From contig NZ_CP046172.1 in the NCBI RefSeq assembly GCF_011801145.1, positions 5,518,001 to 5,582,000 on the forward strand: 64,000 nucleotides of DNA, in the 5' to 3' direction. Shown one piece after another: positions 54,795 through 64,000 of this stretch. The notes beneath the pieces are model-generated. The model made no database searches. It had not been told where the DNA came from and saw only the letters and a program-made list of their open reading frames with translations. Every line of letters starts with the position of its first letter. Positions within the stretch are counted from its first letter, which is position 1. This DNA is from Nocardia arthritidis. GTDB taxonomy: Bacteria > Actinomycetota > Actinomycetes > Mycobacteriales > Mycobacteriaceae. A program made the translations under genes and the position numbers.

Positions 54795-56331
54795 CGCTTT
54801 TCGCCCCCTCGAGTGCCGCGTCGACCGCATGCGACGCCAGCGTGCCGATACCGCGCCTGCCCTTCAGCAGGTACCACAGCAGCCCGGCCCCGAGGATGGC
54901 GCCGATGTAGACGAAGGCGCCCCAGGTGTTGTACCAGGGCGTGCCATACACCGAGACTCGCGGCCAGGCCAGGTTCAGCGCCATGCCGACGCCCCACACC
55001 ACCGCGGCGATATTCACCGGCAGACCCCACCGTCCCATGGTGAAATATCCACCCTCCACCAAATCCCTTGGCGGCCAATGCCCTTGCAGCCGCTTGCGCA
55101 GCATCGGGCCGGTCACCATGAGGTATGCCAGGTAGATCATGATGATCGCGATCGAGGTGAGCACCGTGAATATCTTGGGCTGACCGATATTTATCAGCAG
55201 GATCAGCGCGGAAAGCACGCCGATCACCACCGCGGGCACCAGCGGTGTCTGCGTCTTGGCGTGCACCCGGGCCAACTTCTCGCCGAACGGCAGCGCGTTG
55301 TCCCGCGCCATCGCGAAGGCCAGCCGGATCGCCGCGGTGTGCACGGCCAGCGAACACACCGTCACCGCTACCACGATGCAGCACAGGAAGATCCGGCCCA
55401 GCGGACCCCACATCACCTGCTCCACGATGTATTGCAGGCCGCCGTCGCCGCTGCCGATCTTCTTGTCGGCCAGGTCGGGCGCGGCCATCACGGCGAAAAC
55501 CAGGATGGCCCCGCCGATCACGAACGAGGCGAGTACGGCGCGCAGAATCGCCTTGGGCGCGGTGCGGCGGGGTTCCACCGTCTCCTCGCCGAGCGAACTC
55601 GCGGTGTCGAAGCCGTACATCACATAGCCCGAGGCGAGCGTGGCCACCAGGAACGCGCCGAGATAGCCGCCCGCCTGCCCCGCGCCGTATCCGTGGGTGG
55701 AGAAGAACACCGCGGGACCGCGAGTCGCGTTGGCGGCCAGGATGATCGCGATCAACACGGCGGCGATCAGCTCGACGAACACTCCCGCGCTGTTGATCAT
55801 GGCCATCAGCCGCACCCCGAAGGCGTTCACCAGGGTGGTGAAGATGATCATGACGGTGCCGAGCACCACCGCGTTGGTGGCGTAATCGTATTGACCGGTG
55901 CCGTCGCCGATCAGCTGGAAGCCGGACCACAGCCGGGGCAGGTTCAGCTGCAGCGCCAGCACGACGGCGGACAGCGTCACGATGGACGCGGTGAGCATCA
56001 GCCACCCCGACGACCATCCGACGAGCTTGCTGCCCAGCGCTTTCGACCAGTTGTAGACCGAGCCGGCCACCGGGTACCGCGCCGCCAGCTCCATGAAGCA
56101 CAGCGCCACCGCGAGCTGCCCGACGAATACCAGCGGCCACGACCACAGATAGGCCGGTCCCGCGCTGCCGAAACCGAAGTAGAACAGCTGGAAGGTGCCG
56201 GTCAGGATCGAGATATAGCTCACCCCGGCCGCGAAACTCGCGAACTTCCCGATACTTCGGTCGAGGGTTTCGCGATATCCGAAATCCCCCATGCCGTTAT
56301 CGTCGGAAACGCTGTGTTCCTTGACTACCAT
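54787..56331 (-). CDS. APC-family amino-acid/amine permease (choline uptake candidate)
   Basis: This 514-residue transporter has about 12 TM helices. It has the APC start (GKFASFAAGVSYISILTGTF), GFDTASSLGEETVEPRRTAPKA (the conserved loop after TM6), and LAFAMARDNALPFG. This is the BAT1/GABA-permease-like subgroup often placed next to choline oxidase in actinobacteria. Because it overlaps the choline oxidase gene and follows the aldehyde dehydrogenase gene, choline, betaine or a related amine is the likely substrate. This is inference from context. Confidence 0.83.
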   Translation of the reverse strand: MVVKEHSVSDDNGMGDFGYRETLDRSIGKFASFAAGVSYISILTGTFQLFYFGFGSAGPAYLWSWPLVFVGQLAVALCFMELAARYPVAGSVYNWSKALGSKLVGWSSGWLMLTASIVTLSAVVLALQLNLPRLWSGFQLIGDGTGQYDYATNAVVLGTVMIIFTTLVNAFGVRLMAMINSAGVFVELIAAVLIAIILAANATRGPAVFFSTHGYGAGQAGGYLGAFLVATLASGYVMYGFDTASSLGEETVEPRRTAPKAILRAVLASFVIGGAILVFAVMAAPDLADKKIGSGDGGLQYIVEQVMWGPLGRIFLCCIVVAVTVCSLAVHTAAIRLAFAMARDNALPFGEKLARVHAKTQTPLVPAVVIGVLSALILLINIGQPKIFTVLTSIAIIMIYLAYLMVTGPMLRKRLQGHWPPRDLVEGGYFTMGRWGLPVNIAAVVWGVGMALNLAWPRVSVYGTPWYNTWGAFVYIGAILGAGLLWYLLKGRRGIGTLASHAVDAALEGAKSDV

Positions 56332-56397
56332 TGCGACACCGTGCCTTTCGCGGTGCGTGGCCGTACGGGCTGTCCGGCCGTAAAACTGGAATGACTG

Positions 56398-57879
56398 CTA
56401 GACGCCCTTGAACCACGCCACCGGCTTCGGTGCCGTGTTGTGCCAGATGTGTTTGATCTCTTGATATTCCGCGAGCCCGGTGGGGCCGAGCTCGCGCCCG
56501 TTCCCGGATTTCTTGAACCCGCCCCACTCCGCCGCCGCGGTGTAGTAGCCGAAGTCGTTGAGCCACACCGTGCCGTGCCGCAGGGCGCGCACCACGCGCT
56601 CGCCGCGCGCGGCGTCCGCGGTGCGCACCCCGGCGGCCAGGCCGTATTCGGTGTCGTTGCCGAGCCGGATCGCCTCCGCCTCGGTGGTGAACCGCTCCAC
56701 CGTCAGGATCGGGCCGAAGGTTTCCTCCCGGACGATCCGCATGGTGCGGTCGCAGTGATCGAATATGGTCGGCAGGAAATAGCTTCCGTCGGCGAGCGCC
56801 GGGTCGGCCGGGCGCGTGCCGCCGGTGACCAATTTGGCGCCCTCCGAAATTCCCAGCGCGACATAGCCTTCCACCTTCGCCCGGTGCGCGGCGGAGACCA
56901 GCGGGCCGGTCTCGCTCACCGGATCGAGGCCGGGGCCGACCTTGATCCGTTCGGCCCGGTCCGCCAATTCGGCGACGAAATCGTCGGCGATGGACGCCTC
57001 GACGATGAGTCGCGTTCCGGCGGAACACACCTGGCCCGAATGCAGGAATACACCCGTCAGCACCTGATCCACCGCGCTGGCCCATTCGGCGTCGGCGAAG
57101 ACGATATGCGGATTCTTACCGCCGAGTTCCATCGCGACCTTGGTGAGGTTTTCGGCCGCCGCCCGCGCGATGGTCTGCCCGGTCACCGATCCGCCGGTGA
57201 AGGAGATCAGGTCGACATCCGGATTGGCGGTGAGCGCCGCACCGAGCGCGGATCCGCTGCCCTGCACCAGGTTCAGCACTCCGGCGGGTACCCCCGCCGC
57301 CTCCGCCAACCGGGTGAACGCGATGGTGGTCAACGGGGTGACCTCGCTCGGCTTGGCCACCATGGTGCAGCCGGCGGCCAGCGCGGGCGCCACCTTCCAC
57401 GACATCTGCAGCAGCGGATAGTTCCACGGCGCGATCAGCACGCATACCCCGATCGGCTCGCGCACCACCCGGCTCAGCACCGCCGGATCGCCGACGTCGA
57501 TCAGCCGATCCGCCTGTGTGCCGACGAGATTCGCGTAGTAGCGAAATACCGAGACCACATCGTCGATATCGATCCGGCTCTCCGCCAACGTCTTACCGGT
57601 GTCGACGGTCTCCAACCGGGCCAGTTCCTCCCGGTCGCGCACCAACAGGTCGGCTACTCGCAGCAGTAGCGCGGCCCGCTCGGCGGCCGGTGTCGCCGCC
57701 CAGGCGCCGTCATCGAAGGCCGCGCGGGCGGCGGCCACCGCGCGCAGCGCATCGTCCGGTGTCGCCTCGTCCACCGTCGCGGCGACGGAACCGCTGGCGG
57801 GGTCGATGATCTCGCGGATTCCACCATCGGCGGCGTGCACCCAGCGGCCGCCGATGAACAGGTCCGGTTCGCCGTTCAT
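56398..57879 (-). CDS. betB: Betaine-aldehyde dehydrogenase
   Basis: This 493-residue NAD(P)-dependent aldehyde dehydrogenase has catalytic Cys285 in SGQVCSAGTR, Glu251 in MELGGKNPHIVF, the cofactor loop SFTGGSVTGQ and IAPWNYPLLQMSWK. The start overlaps the Rieske oxygenase stop (ATGA). Since choline oxidase itself can carry out both oxidations, this enzyme probably clears released betaine aldehyde. Assignment among related aldehyde dehydrogenases rests on the operon, which is choline/betaine throughout. Confidence 0.88.
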   Translation of the reverse strand: MNGEPDLFIGGRWVHAADGGIREIIDPASGSVAATVDEATPDDALRAVAAARAAFDDGAWAATPAAERAALLLRVADLLVRDREELARLETVDTGKTLAESRIDIDDVVSVFRYYANLVGTQADRLIDVGDPAVLSRVVREPIGVCVLIAPWNYPLLQMSWKVAPALAAGCTMVAKPSEVTPLTTIAFTRLAEAAGVPAGVLNLVQGSGSALGAALTANPDVDLISFTGGSVTGQTIARAAAENLTKVAMELGGKNPHIVFADAEWASAVDQVLTGVFLHSGQVCSAGTRLIVEASIADDFVAELADRAERIKVGPGLDPVSETGPLVSAAHRAKVEGYVALGISEGAKLVTGGTRPADPALADGSYFLPTIFDHCDRTMRIVREETFGPILTVERFTTEAEAIRLGNDTEYGLAAGVRTADAARGERVVRALRHGTVWLNDFGYYTAAAEWGGFKKSGNGRELGPTGLAEYQEIKHIWHNTAPKPVAWFKGV

Positions 57880-59072
57880 CGGGCCCTACCTCTCCCGTGC
57901 GCACGCGATCTTCCCGAGCAATCGGACTGCGCGGGCGCGGCCGCACCCACCCGGCGCGACACCCATTCGTGGAACTCCGAGATGTGATGCTCGGCCGGTA
58001 CCAGCACCCCGCCGTCGCGGTAGGCGCGCGAGGACATCGTCGGCTGGGTCCGCTCGCACGCCGCGAAATCCTGCTCGTTCACCCGGTGGAACAGCTCGAC
58101 CGAGCGCGACACGTCCCGACCCTGTGCCACAACATCTTTCGTGTAGAGCCAATCGCATTCGACCACGGTGCGATCGACCGTGAGCGGATACATCCGGTGG
58201 AAGATGATGTGATCCGGCACCAGATTCACGAAAACCTGCGGCCGGATGGTGATCGCGAAGTATCGCCGATCCTGCTCGGCCCGGATGCCGGGCAGCGGAT
58301 CGAATCCGGCCGAGCCGTCGACGGTGAAACCCGCTATGCCGGGGCCGAATTCGGCGCCGTGCCCGACGAACACCTGGGCGGCGAGCCCCTGCGCGAATTC
58401 GGGCAGCACCTCGGTGAGCTCGGGGTGGATGGTGGCGCAGTGGTAGCACTCCATGAAGTTCTCCACGATGAGCTTCCAGTTGGCCGCGACGTCGTAGACG
58501 ACGCGGCGGCCGACCGCGAGCCGCTCGATATCGTAGGCGTCGATGGCGGACGGGTCACCCAGCCGCTCGGTGACCGCGCCCTGCACCTCGGCCTCGAACG
58601 AGGGTGGCTGGTCGGCCAGGCAGACCCAGGCGTAACCGAGCCATTCCCGCAGCGCCACCGGGATCAGACCGTAGGCCACCCGGTCGATCGGCACACCCGA
58701 AACATCCTTCAGCGCGGCGATATTCGGCGCCGCGACGAGTTTTCCGTCGAGCCCGTAGGTCCAGGCGTGGTAGGGGCACTGCAGATTGCGGCGCACCTGG
58801 CCCGCGTCCTCGGTGCAGAGCATCGCCCCGCGGTGGCGGCAGATATTGAGAAAGGCGCGCAGCTCGCCGTCGCGGCCGCGCACCACCAGCACGCTCTCCC
58901 GGCCCACCTGCACCCGCCGGAACTGTCCGGGTTCGGCCATATCGCCGGATCGCACCGCGCAGAACCACATTCGCTCGAACAGCCGCTCCTGCTCGGCCGC
59001 GAAAACACGGTCGTCGACGTACCAGTTGCCGCCCAGGGTCGGTATGAGCGCGGGCCCATCCGTCGTCGTCAT
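57876..59072 (-). CDS. Rieske oxygenase, glycine betaine monooxygenase-like (GbcA type)
   Basis: This is a 398-residue ring-hydroxylating-type alpha subunit. The Rieske cluster ligands are C78-x-H80 and C99-x2-H102 ([17 protein letters not shown]). The mononuclear iron site is E208-CY-H211-x4-H216 ([15 protein letters not shown]). GbcA and stachydrine demethylase share this layout and demethylate quaternary amines to formaldehyde and a tertiary amine. Lying between sarcosine oxidase and betaine aldehyde dehydrogenase genes (both overlap by four bases), it should convert betaine to dimethylglycine. The electron supply would be the ferredoxin and reductase at 62864-64000. Confidence 0.85.
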   Translation of the reverse strand: MTTTDGPALIPTLGGNWYVDDRVFAAEQERLFERMWFCAVRSGDMAEPGQFRRVQVGRESVLVVRGRDGELRAFLNICRHRGAMLCTEDAGQVRRNLQCPYHAWTYGLDGKLVAAPNIAALKDVSGVPIDRVAYGLIPVALREWLGYAWVCLADQPPSFEAEVQGAVTERLGDPSAIDAYDIERLAVGRRVVYDVAANWKLIVENFMECYHCATIHPELTEVLPEFAQGLAAQVFVGHGAEFGPGIAGFTVDGSAGFDPLPGIRAEQDRRYFAITIRPQVFVNLVPDHIIFHRMYPLTVDRTVVECDWLYTKDVVAQGRDVSRSVELFHRVNEQDFAACERTQPTMSSRAYRDGGVLVPAEHHISEFHEWVSRRVGAAAPAQSDCSGRSRAHGRGRAR

Positions 59073-60217
59073 GCCGTCACCAACCTTTGCGGATCGAAAA
59101 GTGCTATGGGGTGGGTGGTTTTCCCCTCGATGGCCAGATCGGCCAGGACCTCCCCCACCACCGGAACGAATTTGAAGCCGTGGCCGGAGAAGCCGCAGGC
59201 GACGGTCACCCTGGCCGCGTCCGGATGCCGGGCGATGACGAAATGCTGATCGGGGGTGTTGGAATACATGCAGGTGGCCGTGTGCACGGCCGGACCGTCC
59301 AGTGCCGGAAGGATTTTCCCGACCCGCTCGCGCATCTCGGCGATCTCCCGCGGATGCACCACCCGGTCGATGGTGTCGGGCGTGCATTCGATTCCCTTGC
59401 GGAAGAACGCCGTTTTCACGCCGCCGTCCGGACCGTCGATGGCCGGGAATCCGTAGATCTGCCTGCCCGCCGCGTCCTCATTGATATAGATCGGCTGATC
59501 CTCGAAGGCCCGGGTGCCGCCGACCGGATCGAGCCAGTACAGCACCTGCCGCTCGATGGTGATCGGAATGCCGAACTCCGCCAACAGCTTCGGCGCCCAC
59601 GCACCGGGACAGACCACCAGCTGATGCGCCCGGTAGGTGGTGCGCGCGGTGGTGACCCGCACCCCGTGCGCGTCCTCGGACCAGCCGAGCACCTCCTCGC
59701 CGAACGCCAGCGTCGCCCCGGCCCGCAGCGCGAGATCGATATGCGCCCGCACCGTCAGCTCCGGCCTGGCGAATCCGCCCTTGGCCTCGTACAAACCGAT
59801 ATCGTCGCGGTCCGGGGTGAAATTCGGGAAGCGGCGGCGGATTTCGGCGGCGTCGAGCACATCGTGCGGCAGCGACCATTCGCGGGCCGCGCGCAGGCTG
59901 CCCGCGACGGTCAGGCATTCGGGCGGACCGAGGTAGAGGCCGCCGGTGATCCGGAAGACCTCGTTGCCGCTGTCGGCGGCCAACTGCTCCCACAGTTCGT
60001 ACGCGCGCAGCAGCAGCGGGACATAGGCGGGATCCTCGAAATAGGACTGCCGGATGATCCGGGAACCGCCGTGGCTGGAACCCCGGTCGTGCGCGGGGGT
60101 GAACTTCTCCAAACCCAGCACCCGCTGCCCGCGCGCGGCGAGGTGATAGGCCGCGGCACTGCCCATCCCGCCGAGGCCGATCACGATGACGTCGTAACCC
60201 CCAGTGGCCGTTGTCAT
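59069..60217 (-). CDS. soxA: Monomeric sarcosine oxidase-like flavoprotein
   Basis: This 382-residue protein belongs to the MSOX/SolA group. It has the FAD motif [18 protein letters not shown], and [21 protein letters not shown] as in MSOX. Cys316 lies in [11 protein letters not shown], the position that carries covalent FAD in this group, and [11 protein letters not shown] follows. MSOX oxidises sarcosine to glycine, formaldehyde and H2O2. N-methyltryptophan oxidase is the close alternative, but the surrounding genes favour sarcosine. Confidence 0.85.
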   Translation of the reverse strand: MTTATGGYDVIVIGLGGMGSAAAYHLAARGQRVLGLEKFTPAHDRGSSHGGSRIIRQSYFEDPAYVPLLLRAYELWEQLAADSGNEVFRITGGLYLGPPECLTVAGSLRAAREWSLPHDVLDAAEIRRRFPNFTPDRDDIGLYEAKGGFARPELTVRAHIDLALRAGATLAFGEEVLGWSEDAHGVRVTTARTTYRAHQLVVCPGAWAPKLLAEFGIPITIERQVLYWLDPVGGTRAFEDQPIYINEDAAGRQIYGFPAIDGPDGGVKTAFFRKGIECTPDTIDRVVHPREIAEMRERVGKILPALDGPAVHTATCMYSNTPDQHFVIARHPDAARVTVACGFSGHGFKFVPVVGEVLADLAIEGKTTHPIALFDPQRLVTA

Positions 60218-60221
60218 TTGG

Positions 60222-62672
60222 CTACCTCCTGATCCTGGCCATCGCCGGGTCGACCACCGGTTCCGCGTGCACGGTCGCGGTGTGGCGCTGCCCGAGATAC
60301 TCGGCTTCGACCACCGCGCCCGGCTCGACCGCGGCGGGCAGCCAGGCGTAGGCGATACAGCGGCCGATGGTGGCCGAATAGCCCGCGCTGGTCACATAAC
60401 CCGCACAGGTATCGCCGACATACACCGGCTCCTTACCGAGCACCACCGCCGCCGGATCATCGAAAACGATGCTGTGCAGCGTCTTTTCGGGCGCGGAGTG
60501 TTTCAGCGCGTCCTTCCCGATGAAATCGGCCTTGTCCATGCGTACCGCGAAATCCAGTCCCGCGGCGGCTGGCGAGTGTTCGGGGGTCATATCGGTTCCC
60601 CAAGCGCGGTAACCCTTTTCGATGCGCAGGCTGTTGAACGCGATCCGGCCCGCCGCGATCACCTCGTGCGCCCGCCCCGCCGTCCACAGCAGATCCCAGA
60701 GCGCGCCACCGTATTCGGCCGATGTGTAGATCTCCCAGCCGAGCTCGCCGACGTAGGAGACGCGCAGCATGGTCACCGGTATCGCGCCGAGGTGGGTCCG
60801 CAGGGCGCGGAAATATTTGAACGCCGCATGCGAGATATCGTCGGAGCACAGGGGCTGCACCAGATCTCGCGCCGCGGGCCCCCACACCCCGACGCAGCAG
60901 GTGCCGCCGGTGATGTCGCGCAGCGTCACCGAGCCGTCGTCCGGCAGATGCCTGGTGAACCAGTCGAAGTCGAGCGGACCGTTGGCGCCCACCTGGAACA
61001 GGTGGCGACCGAGCCTGGCAACGGTGAGATCGCTTCGGATACCGCCGTTTTCGTCGAGCAGCAGGGTGTATGTCACCGAGCCGACGCTCTTGTCCAGGTT
61101 GTTCGTGGTGAGCCGCTGTAGCAGGGCAAGCGCGCCCGCGCCGGACAGCTCGTAGCGGGTGAGCGGCGTCATGTCGTACATCGCGACGCGTTCCCTGGTC
61201 CAGTGCGCCTCGGCGATCGATATCGGCGACCAGAACCGGCCCGACCACTCGTCGCGCTCCGGGAACGGCACACCCGCCGCGCGAAGCCGTTGCGCGAGTT
61301 CGGCATTGGCCTCGTACCAGGCCGGGCGCTCCCAGCCGCCGCCCTCGAAGAAATAGGCACCGAGCTCCGCCTGCCGGCTGTGGAACGGGCTGGTGCGCAG
61401 CCCCCGCAGCGCGGTGCGGTACTGGTGCGGATGGATGATGTCGTACACCTCGACGAAGGCCTGCGCGCTGGTTTCGCGAATGAATTCCGCACTGCGCGCG
61501 ACGTCCTCGAAGCGGTACAGATCGCATTCGTGCACGTCGGTGCCGGGCGTGCCGTCCACGATCCACTCCGCCGTCGCGCGCGCGACGCCCGCCGAGTGCG
61601 TCACCCAAACCGCCTCGGCCACCCAGAATCCGGCCAACTCGCGGTGTTCGCCCATGATCGAGAACCCGTCGGGGGTGAAGGAGAAGATACCGTTGAAACC
61701 TTCTTCCACCTTCGAATCGCCGAGCGCCGGAAGCAGTTCCACCGATTCGTGCCAGGCGGGCCCGAAATCGTCCTCGGTGAACGGCAACATCGACGGCATA
61801 CTCGCCGCCGCGCTGGGCTCCGGTAAATCGGCCGGATCTATCGGCATCGGCCGGTGGCCGTAATAGCCGATCCCGATTCGGTCGACATGTTCCCGGAAAT
61901 ACAGATCTCGATCTTGATGCCGCAGAATCGGCAGGCTCGCCTCGCCGAGTTCGGTATTGCGGCCCGCCAGTGGGGCGATCGGACCCGTTTTCGCGTATTG
62001 GTGCGCCATCGGCACCAGCGGCAGCACCAGACCGACCTTTTTCGCCAATTCCGCACCCCAGAATCCGGCCGCGCAGACGACGATATCCGCGGGCACGATG
62101 CCGTCGGCCGTCTCCACGCCGGCCACCCGGCCGCCGCGCTCGACAATTCCGCGCACGTGCTGATGTCCGCGGAATTGCGCGCCGCGCGCGGTCGCGAGCC
62201 GGGCCTGCGCCGCCGCGGCGCGCACCGCCTTCGCCAAACCGTCGGTCGGCGTGTGGAATCCGCCGAGAATGCGCTCCGGGTCCAGCAGCGGGTGCAGTGC
62301 GGCGCATTCGGCCGGGTCCAACAGCCTGCCCTCGATACCCCACGACCGCGCCCACCCGGCCTTGCGATGCAGATCGCGCCAGCGTTCCCGAGTGGTTGCC
62401 ACCTCCAGCCCGCCGACCCGGTTGAACACCCAACCCTCCGGATGTTCGAGGGCGCCGAATTTTTCGGTGGTGTATCTGGCGAATTCGGTCATGGTTTTCG
62501 ACGGATTGGTCTGAAACACCAAACCCGGTGCGTGGGAAGTGGATCCGCCGGTGGTGAACAGCGGGCCGCGGTCGAGCACGGTGAGATCCGTCCAACCGCG
62601 CGCCGTGATTTCCTCGGCCAGCGACGCGCCGACGATTCCGGCGCCGATGACGACAACTCTTGGATTGGCCAA
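60222..62672 (-). CDS. Dimethylglycine oxidase with C-terminal folate (GcvT) domain
   Basis: This is an 816-residue two-domain enzyme. The start is TTG 62672, with CGGAGG upstream, giving [20 protein letters not shown]. The N-terminal FAD domain has [20 protein letters not shown] and [12 protein letters not shown]. From about residue 430, a GcvT-like domain carries [32 protein letters not shown], and [17 protein letters not shown]. This architecture and sequence match Arthrobacter dimethylglycine oxidase, which yields sarcosine and H2O2 and passes the methyl carbon to THF as 5,10-methylene-THF. It is the first gene of the betaine operon. Confidence 0.92.
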   Translation of the reverse strand: MANPRVVVIGAGIVGASLAEEITARGWTDLTVLDRGPLFTTGGSTSHAPGLVFQTNPSKTMTEFARYTTEKFGALEHPEGWVFNRVGGLEVATTRERWRDLHRKAGWARSWGIEGRLLDPAECAALHPLLDPERILGGFHTPTDGLAKAVRAAAAQARLATARGAQFRGHQHVRGIVERGGRVAGVETADGIVPADIVVCAAGFWGAELAKKVGLVLPLVPMAHQYAKTGPIAPLAGRNTELGEASLPILRHQDRDLYFREHVDRIGIGYYGHRPMPIDPADLPEPSAAASMPSMLPFTEDDFGPAWHESVELLPALGDSKVEEGFNGIFSFTPDGFSIMGEHRELAGFWVAEAVWVTHSAGVARATAEWIVDGTPGTDVHECDLYRFEDVARSAEFIRETSAQAFVEVYDIIHPHQYRTALRGLRTSPFHSRQAELGAYFFEGGGWERPAWYEANAELAQRLRAAGVPFPERDEWSGRFWSPISIAEAHWTRERVAMYDMTPLTRYELSGAGALALLQRLTTNNLDKSVGSVTYTLLLDENGGIRSDLTVARLGRHLFQVGANGPLDFDWFTRHLPDDGSVTLRDITGGTCCVGVWGPAARDLVQPLCSDDISHAAFKYFRALRTHLGAIPVTMLRVSYVGELGWEIYTSAEYGGALWDLLWTAGRAHEVIAAGRIAFNSLRIEKGYRAWGTDMTPEHSPAAAGLDFAVRMDKADFIGKDALKHSAPEKTLHSIVFDDPAAVVLGKEPVYVGDTCAGYVTSAGYSATIGRCIAYAWLPAAVEPGAVVEAEYLGQRHTATVHAEPVVDPAMARIRR

Positions 62673-62686
62673 GGCGTGCCTCCGAT

Positions 62687-62703
62687 GTTGCTCGATTCGC
62701 AAC
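62687..62703. promoter_or_regulatory. Putative IclR operator before the betaine operon
   Basis: GTTGCTCGATTCGCAAC is GTTGC-N7-GCAAC, the same arms and spacing as at 52290 and 62837. It lies 15 bases upstream of the dimethylglycine oxidase start, a position that would block transcription or initiation. Confidence 0.6.
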
Positions 62704-62836
62704 GAATTCGTATTACGCAACAGATGGTCCCGCCGGACCGCCGGGCTGTCAACCGCTGGAAACCGTTCGTTCACAAAAAAATTCGCCGTTGACGGTGGCG
62801 GCCCGCGCGGCGCACACTGTTGCGTGATGTGACGCT

Positions 62837-62853
62837 GTTGCGCATTAAGCAAC
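62837..62853. promoter_or_regulatory. Putative IclR operator before the ferredoxin gene
   Basis: GTTGCGCATTAAGCAAC is a third GTTGC-N7-GCAAC site. It directly abuts the AGGAGG ribosome-binding site of the ferredoxin gene (62855-62860). A further half-site GTTGCG occurs at 62819-62824. Confidence 0.6.
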
Positions 62854-62863
62854 TAGGAGGGTC

Positions 62864-63286
62864 ATGGAATCCGTCATGAAATCCCCAGCCGCCGAACTGT
62901 TCGTCGCCGAGGCGGCGGATCTCCCGGTAGGCGCCGTCGCCACCGTCCGGCCCGAACACGGCGCGCCGATCTCGGTATTCCACACCGCCGATGGGCTTTT
63001 CGCGATCGACGACACCTGCACCCATCAGGACGCGTCATTGGCCGACGGCTGGGTGGACGGCTGCACGGTCGAATGCCCGTTGCACGAATCGTGTTTCGAT
63101 CTGCGCACCGGCCAGGTATCCGGCCCGCCCGCCAAGGTCGCGGTGCGCACTCATCCGGTGCGGGTGAGCGACGGCCGTATTTTCGTGATGGCCGTATCCG
63201 GGAGCGGATCGACAGCACAGCCGACGCCGCGGCCGAATGCGGGCGAGGGAGCAGCGAGCCAGCGCTTTGACGAGGAGGCTTCGTGA
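62864..63286 (+). CDS. Rieske-type ferredoxin
   Basis: This 140-residue protein has cluster ligands C52-x-H54 (DDTCTHQDASLADG) and C71-x2-H74 (ECPLHESCFDL), as in small Rieske ferredoxins of three-component dioxygenases (BphF/HcaC type). An extra 35-residue Gly/Ala/Pro-rich tail follows the domain. It overlaps the ferredoxin reductase (GTGA) and is divergent from the betaine operon. It probably carries electrons to the Rieske oxygenase at 57876. Confidence 0.88.
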   Translation: MESVMKSPAAELFVAEAADLPVGAVATVRPEHGAPISVFHTADGLFAIDDTCTHQDASLADGWVDGCTVECPLHESCFDLRTGQVSGPPAKVAVRTHPVRVSDGRIFVMAVSGSGSTAQPTPRPNAGEGAASQRFDEEAS

Positions 63287-64000
63287 GCGAACCCGCAACA
63301 CGGCACATTGTCGTGGTCGGCGCGTCGCTGGCCGGATACTCGGTGGTCGGCGCGCTGCGCGAATTCGGCCACGAGGGCCCGATCACCGTGCTGGGCGCGG
63401 AAATTCATCCACCCTACGACCGCCCGCCGCTGTCCAAGGAATTCCTGCTCGGCGAAATCGATGTGACGCTGTCCCGCCCGGAGGACGAATCCGACTCCCG
63501 CACAACGTGGTTGCTCGGCCGCAGGGCAATCGGCCTCGCCGCCGGGGCACCACCCCGCGTACTCGTCGACGACGGCACCGAAATCGCCGGTGACTCGGTC
63601 GTCCTCGCCACCGGAGCCCGCGCCCGCACCCTGCCCAGCGCCGGAACACTGTCCGGCGTCTACACCCTGCGCACGCTCGACGACGCGCGCGCGATCCGGG
63701 CCGCGCTGGCGACCGCACGCCGGGTGGTGATCGTCGGCGCCGGGCTGATCGGCGCTGAAATAGCCTCTACCGCAGCCGGTTTCGGTTTGGATGTGACGGT
63801 CGTCGAGATCACCGACGCGCCGCTCGCCGCGGTATTCGGCGCACGTATCGGCGCGCTGTGCGCGAACCTGCACGCCGCCAACGGCGTACGGTTGCGTACC
63901 GGTGTCGCCGTCACGGAATTCCACGGCGCGCAACAGGTCACGGCGGTGCGGCTGAGCGACGGCAGCGAATTGCCCGCCGACGCGGTGATCGTCGGCATCG
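63283..64000 (+). CDS. NAD(P)H-dependent ferredoxin reductase, N-terminal part (cut by window edge)
   Basis: These 239 residues run from GTG 63283 to the window end. They contain HIVVVGASLAGYSVVGALREFG for FAD, PYDRPPLSKEFLLGE as in BphA4/putidaredoxin-reductase-like proteins, VVLATGARAR, and a second Rossmann loop VVIVGAGLIGAEIAS for NAD(P)H. This family feeds Rieske ferredoxins. Coupling to the ferredoxin gene makes a two-protein electron chain for the betaine monooxygenase-like enzyme. The C-terminal interface domain is outside the window. Confidence 0.88.
   Translation, partial: MSEPATRHIVVVGASLAGYSVVGALREFGHEGPITVLGAEIHPPYDRPPLSKEFLLGEIDVTLSRPEDESDSRTTWLLGRRAIGLAAGAPPRVLVDDGTEIAGDSVVLATGARARTLPSAGTLSGVYTLRTLDDARAIRAALATARRVVIVGAGLIGAEIASTAAGFGLDVTVVEITDAPLAAVFGARIGALCANLHAANGVRLRTGVAVTEFHGAQQVTAVRLSDGSELPADAVIVGI

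Noticed and set aside
54829..56394. 521-codon plus-strand frame opposite the APC permease
   Set aside because: It is a shadow of a membrane-protein gene, giving a strongly His/Arg/Gln-rich product with no recognisable domain.

Overview
The window is high-GC actinobacterial DNA, most likely from a Nocardia-like member of the Mycobacteriales. This is inferred from GC-rich codon use, an MmpL-type RND transporter, a mycobacterial-type cutinase, a deazaflavin-reductase remnant and a Streptomyces/Nocardia-type mevalonate gene cluster. No rRNA, tRNA, CRISPR array or insertion sequence was seen. The ends cut an alpha/beta hydrolase (left) and a ferredoxin reductase (right).

Region by region. 0-11 kb: a MarR regulator divergent from an alpha/beta hydrolase; gene debris; two MFS exporters, one coupled to a truncated aminotransferase; a frameshifted ACT-domain protein; a cutinase; a lipoprotein; a luciferase-like oxidoreductase; a GH1 glycosidase; and a tiny secreted protein made of three 17-residue repeats. 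11.2-24.1 kb: a minus-strand run of eleven tightly spaced genes. It reads polyprenyl diphosphate synthase, a squalene/phytoene-synthase-like protein, a three-His-box desaturase, an MddA/NnrU-like membrane methyltransferase, the complete mevalonate pathway (MK, MDD, PMK, type 2 IPP isomerase, HMG-CoA reductase, HMG-CoA synthase) and a Baeyer-Villiger-type monooxygenase. It looks like a self-fuelled terpenoid biosynthetic operon whose product I cannot name. 24-41 kb: a 1.4-kb gene-free stretch, an MmpL-type transporter split by a frameshift, secreted Asp-box, 3D-like and GH3 proteins, and a mixture of small enzymes, hydrolases and regulators, with some decayed genes. 41-45 kb: a ribose-type ABC importer. 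45-49 kb: darcynin-like, DedA, an SDR under a MerR-type promoter, a nitrilase and a quinone-reductase-like protein.

49-64 kb is a complete choline-to-pyruvate catabolic locus. Choline oxidase and betaine aldehyde dehydrogenase make glycine betaine. A Rieske oxygenase, with a divergently encoded Rieske ferredoxin and ferredoxin reductase, would give dimethylglycine. Dimethylglycine oxidase and a monomeric sarcosine oxidase give sarcosine and then glycine. GlyA and SdaA take glycine to serine and pyruvate. GlyA-SdaA sits behind a tandem glycine riboswitch. An IclR gene ends the betaine operon, and a motif GTTGC-N7-GCAAC recurs exactly at the three promoters of the locus, which suggests one regulon. 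The folate domain of dimethylglycine oxidase could supply the one-carbon unit GlyA needs.

Two genes (ACT-domain, MmpL) are each broken by an apparent one-base loss in a C4 run, so part of the apparent gene decay may be sequencing error.
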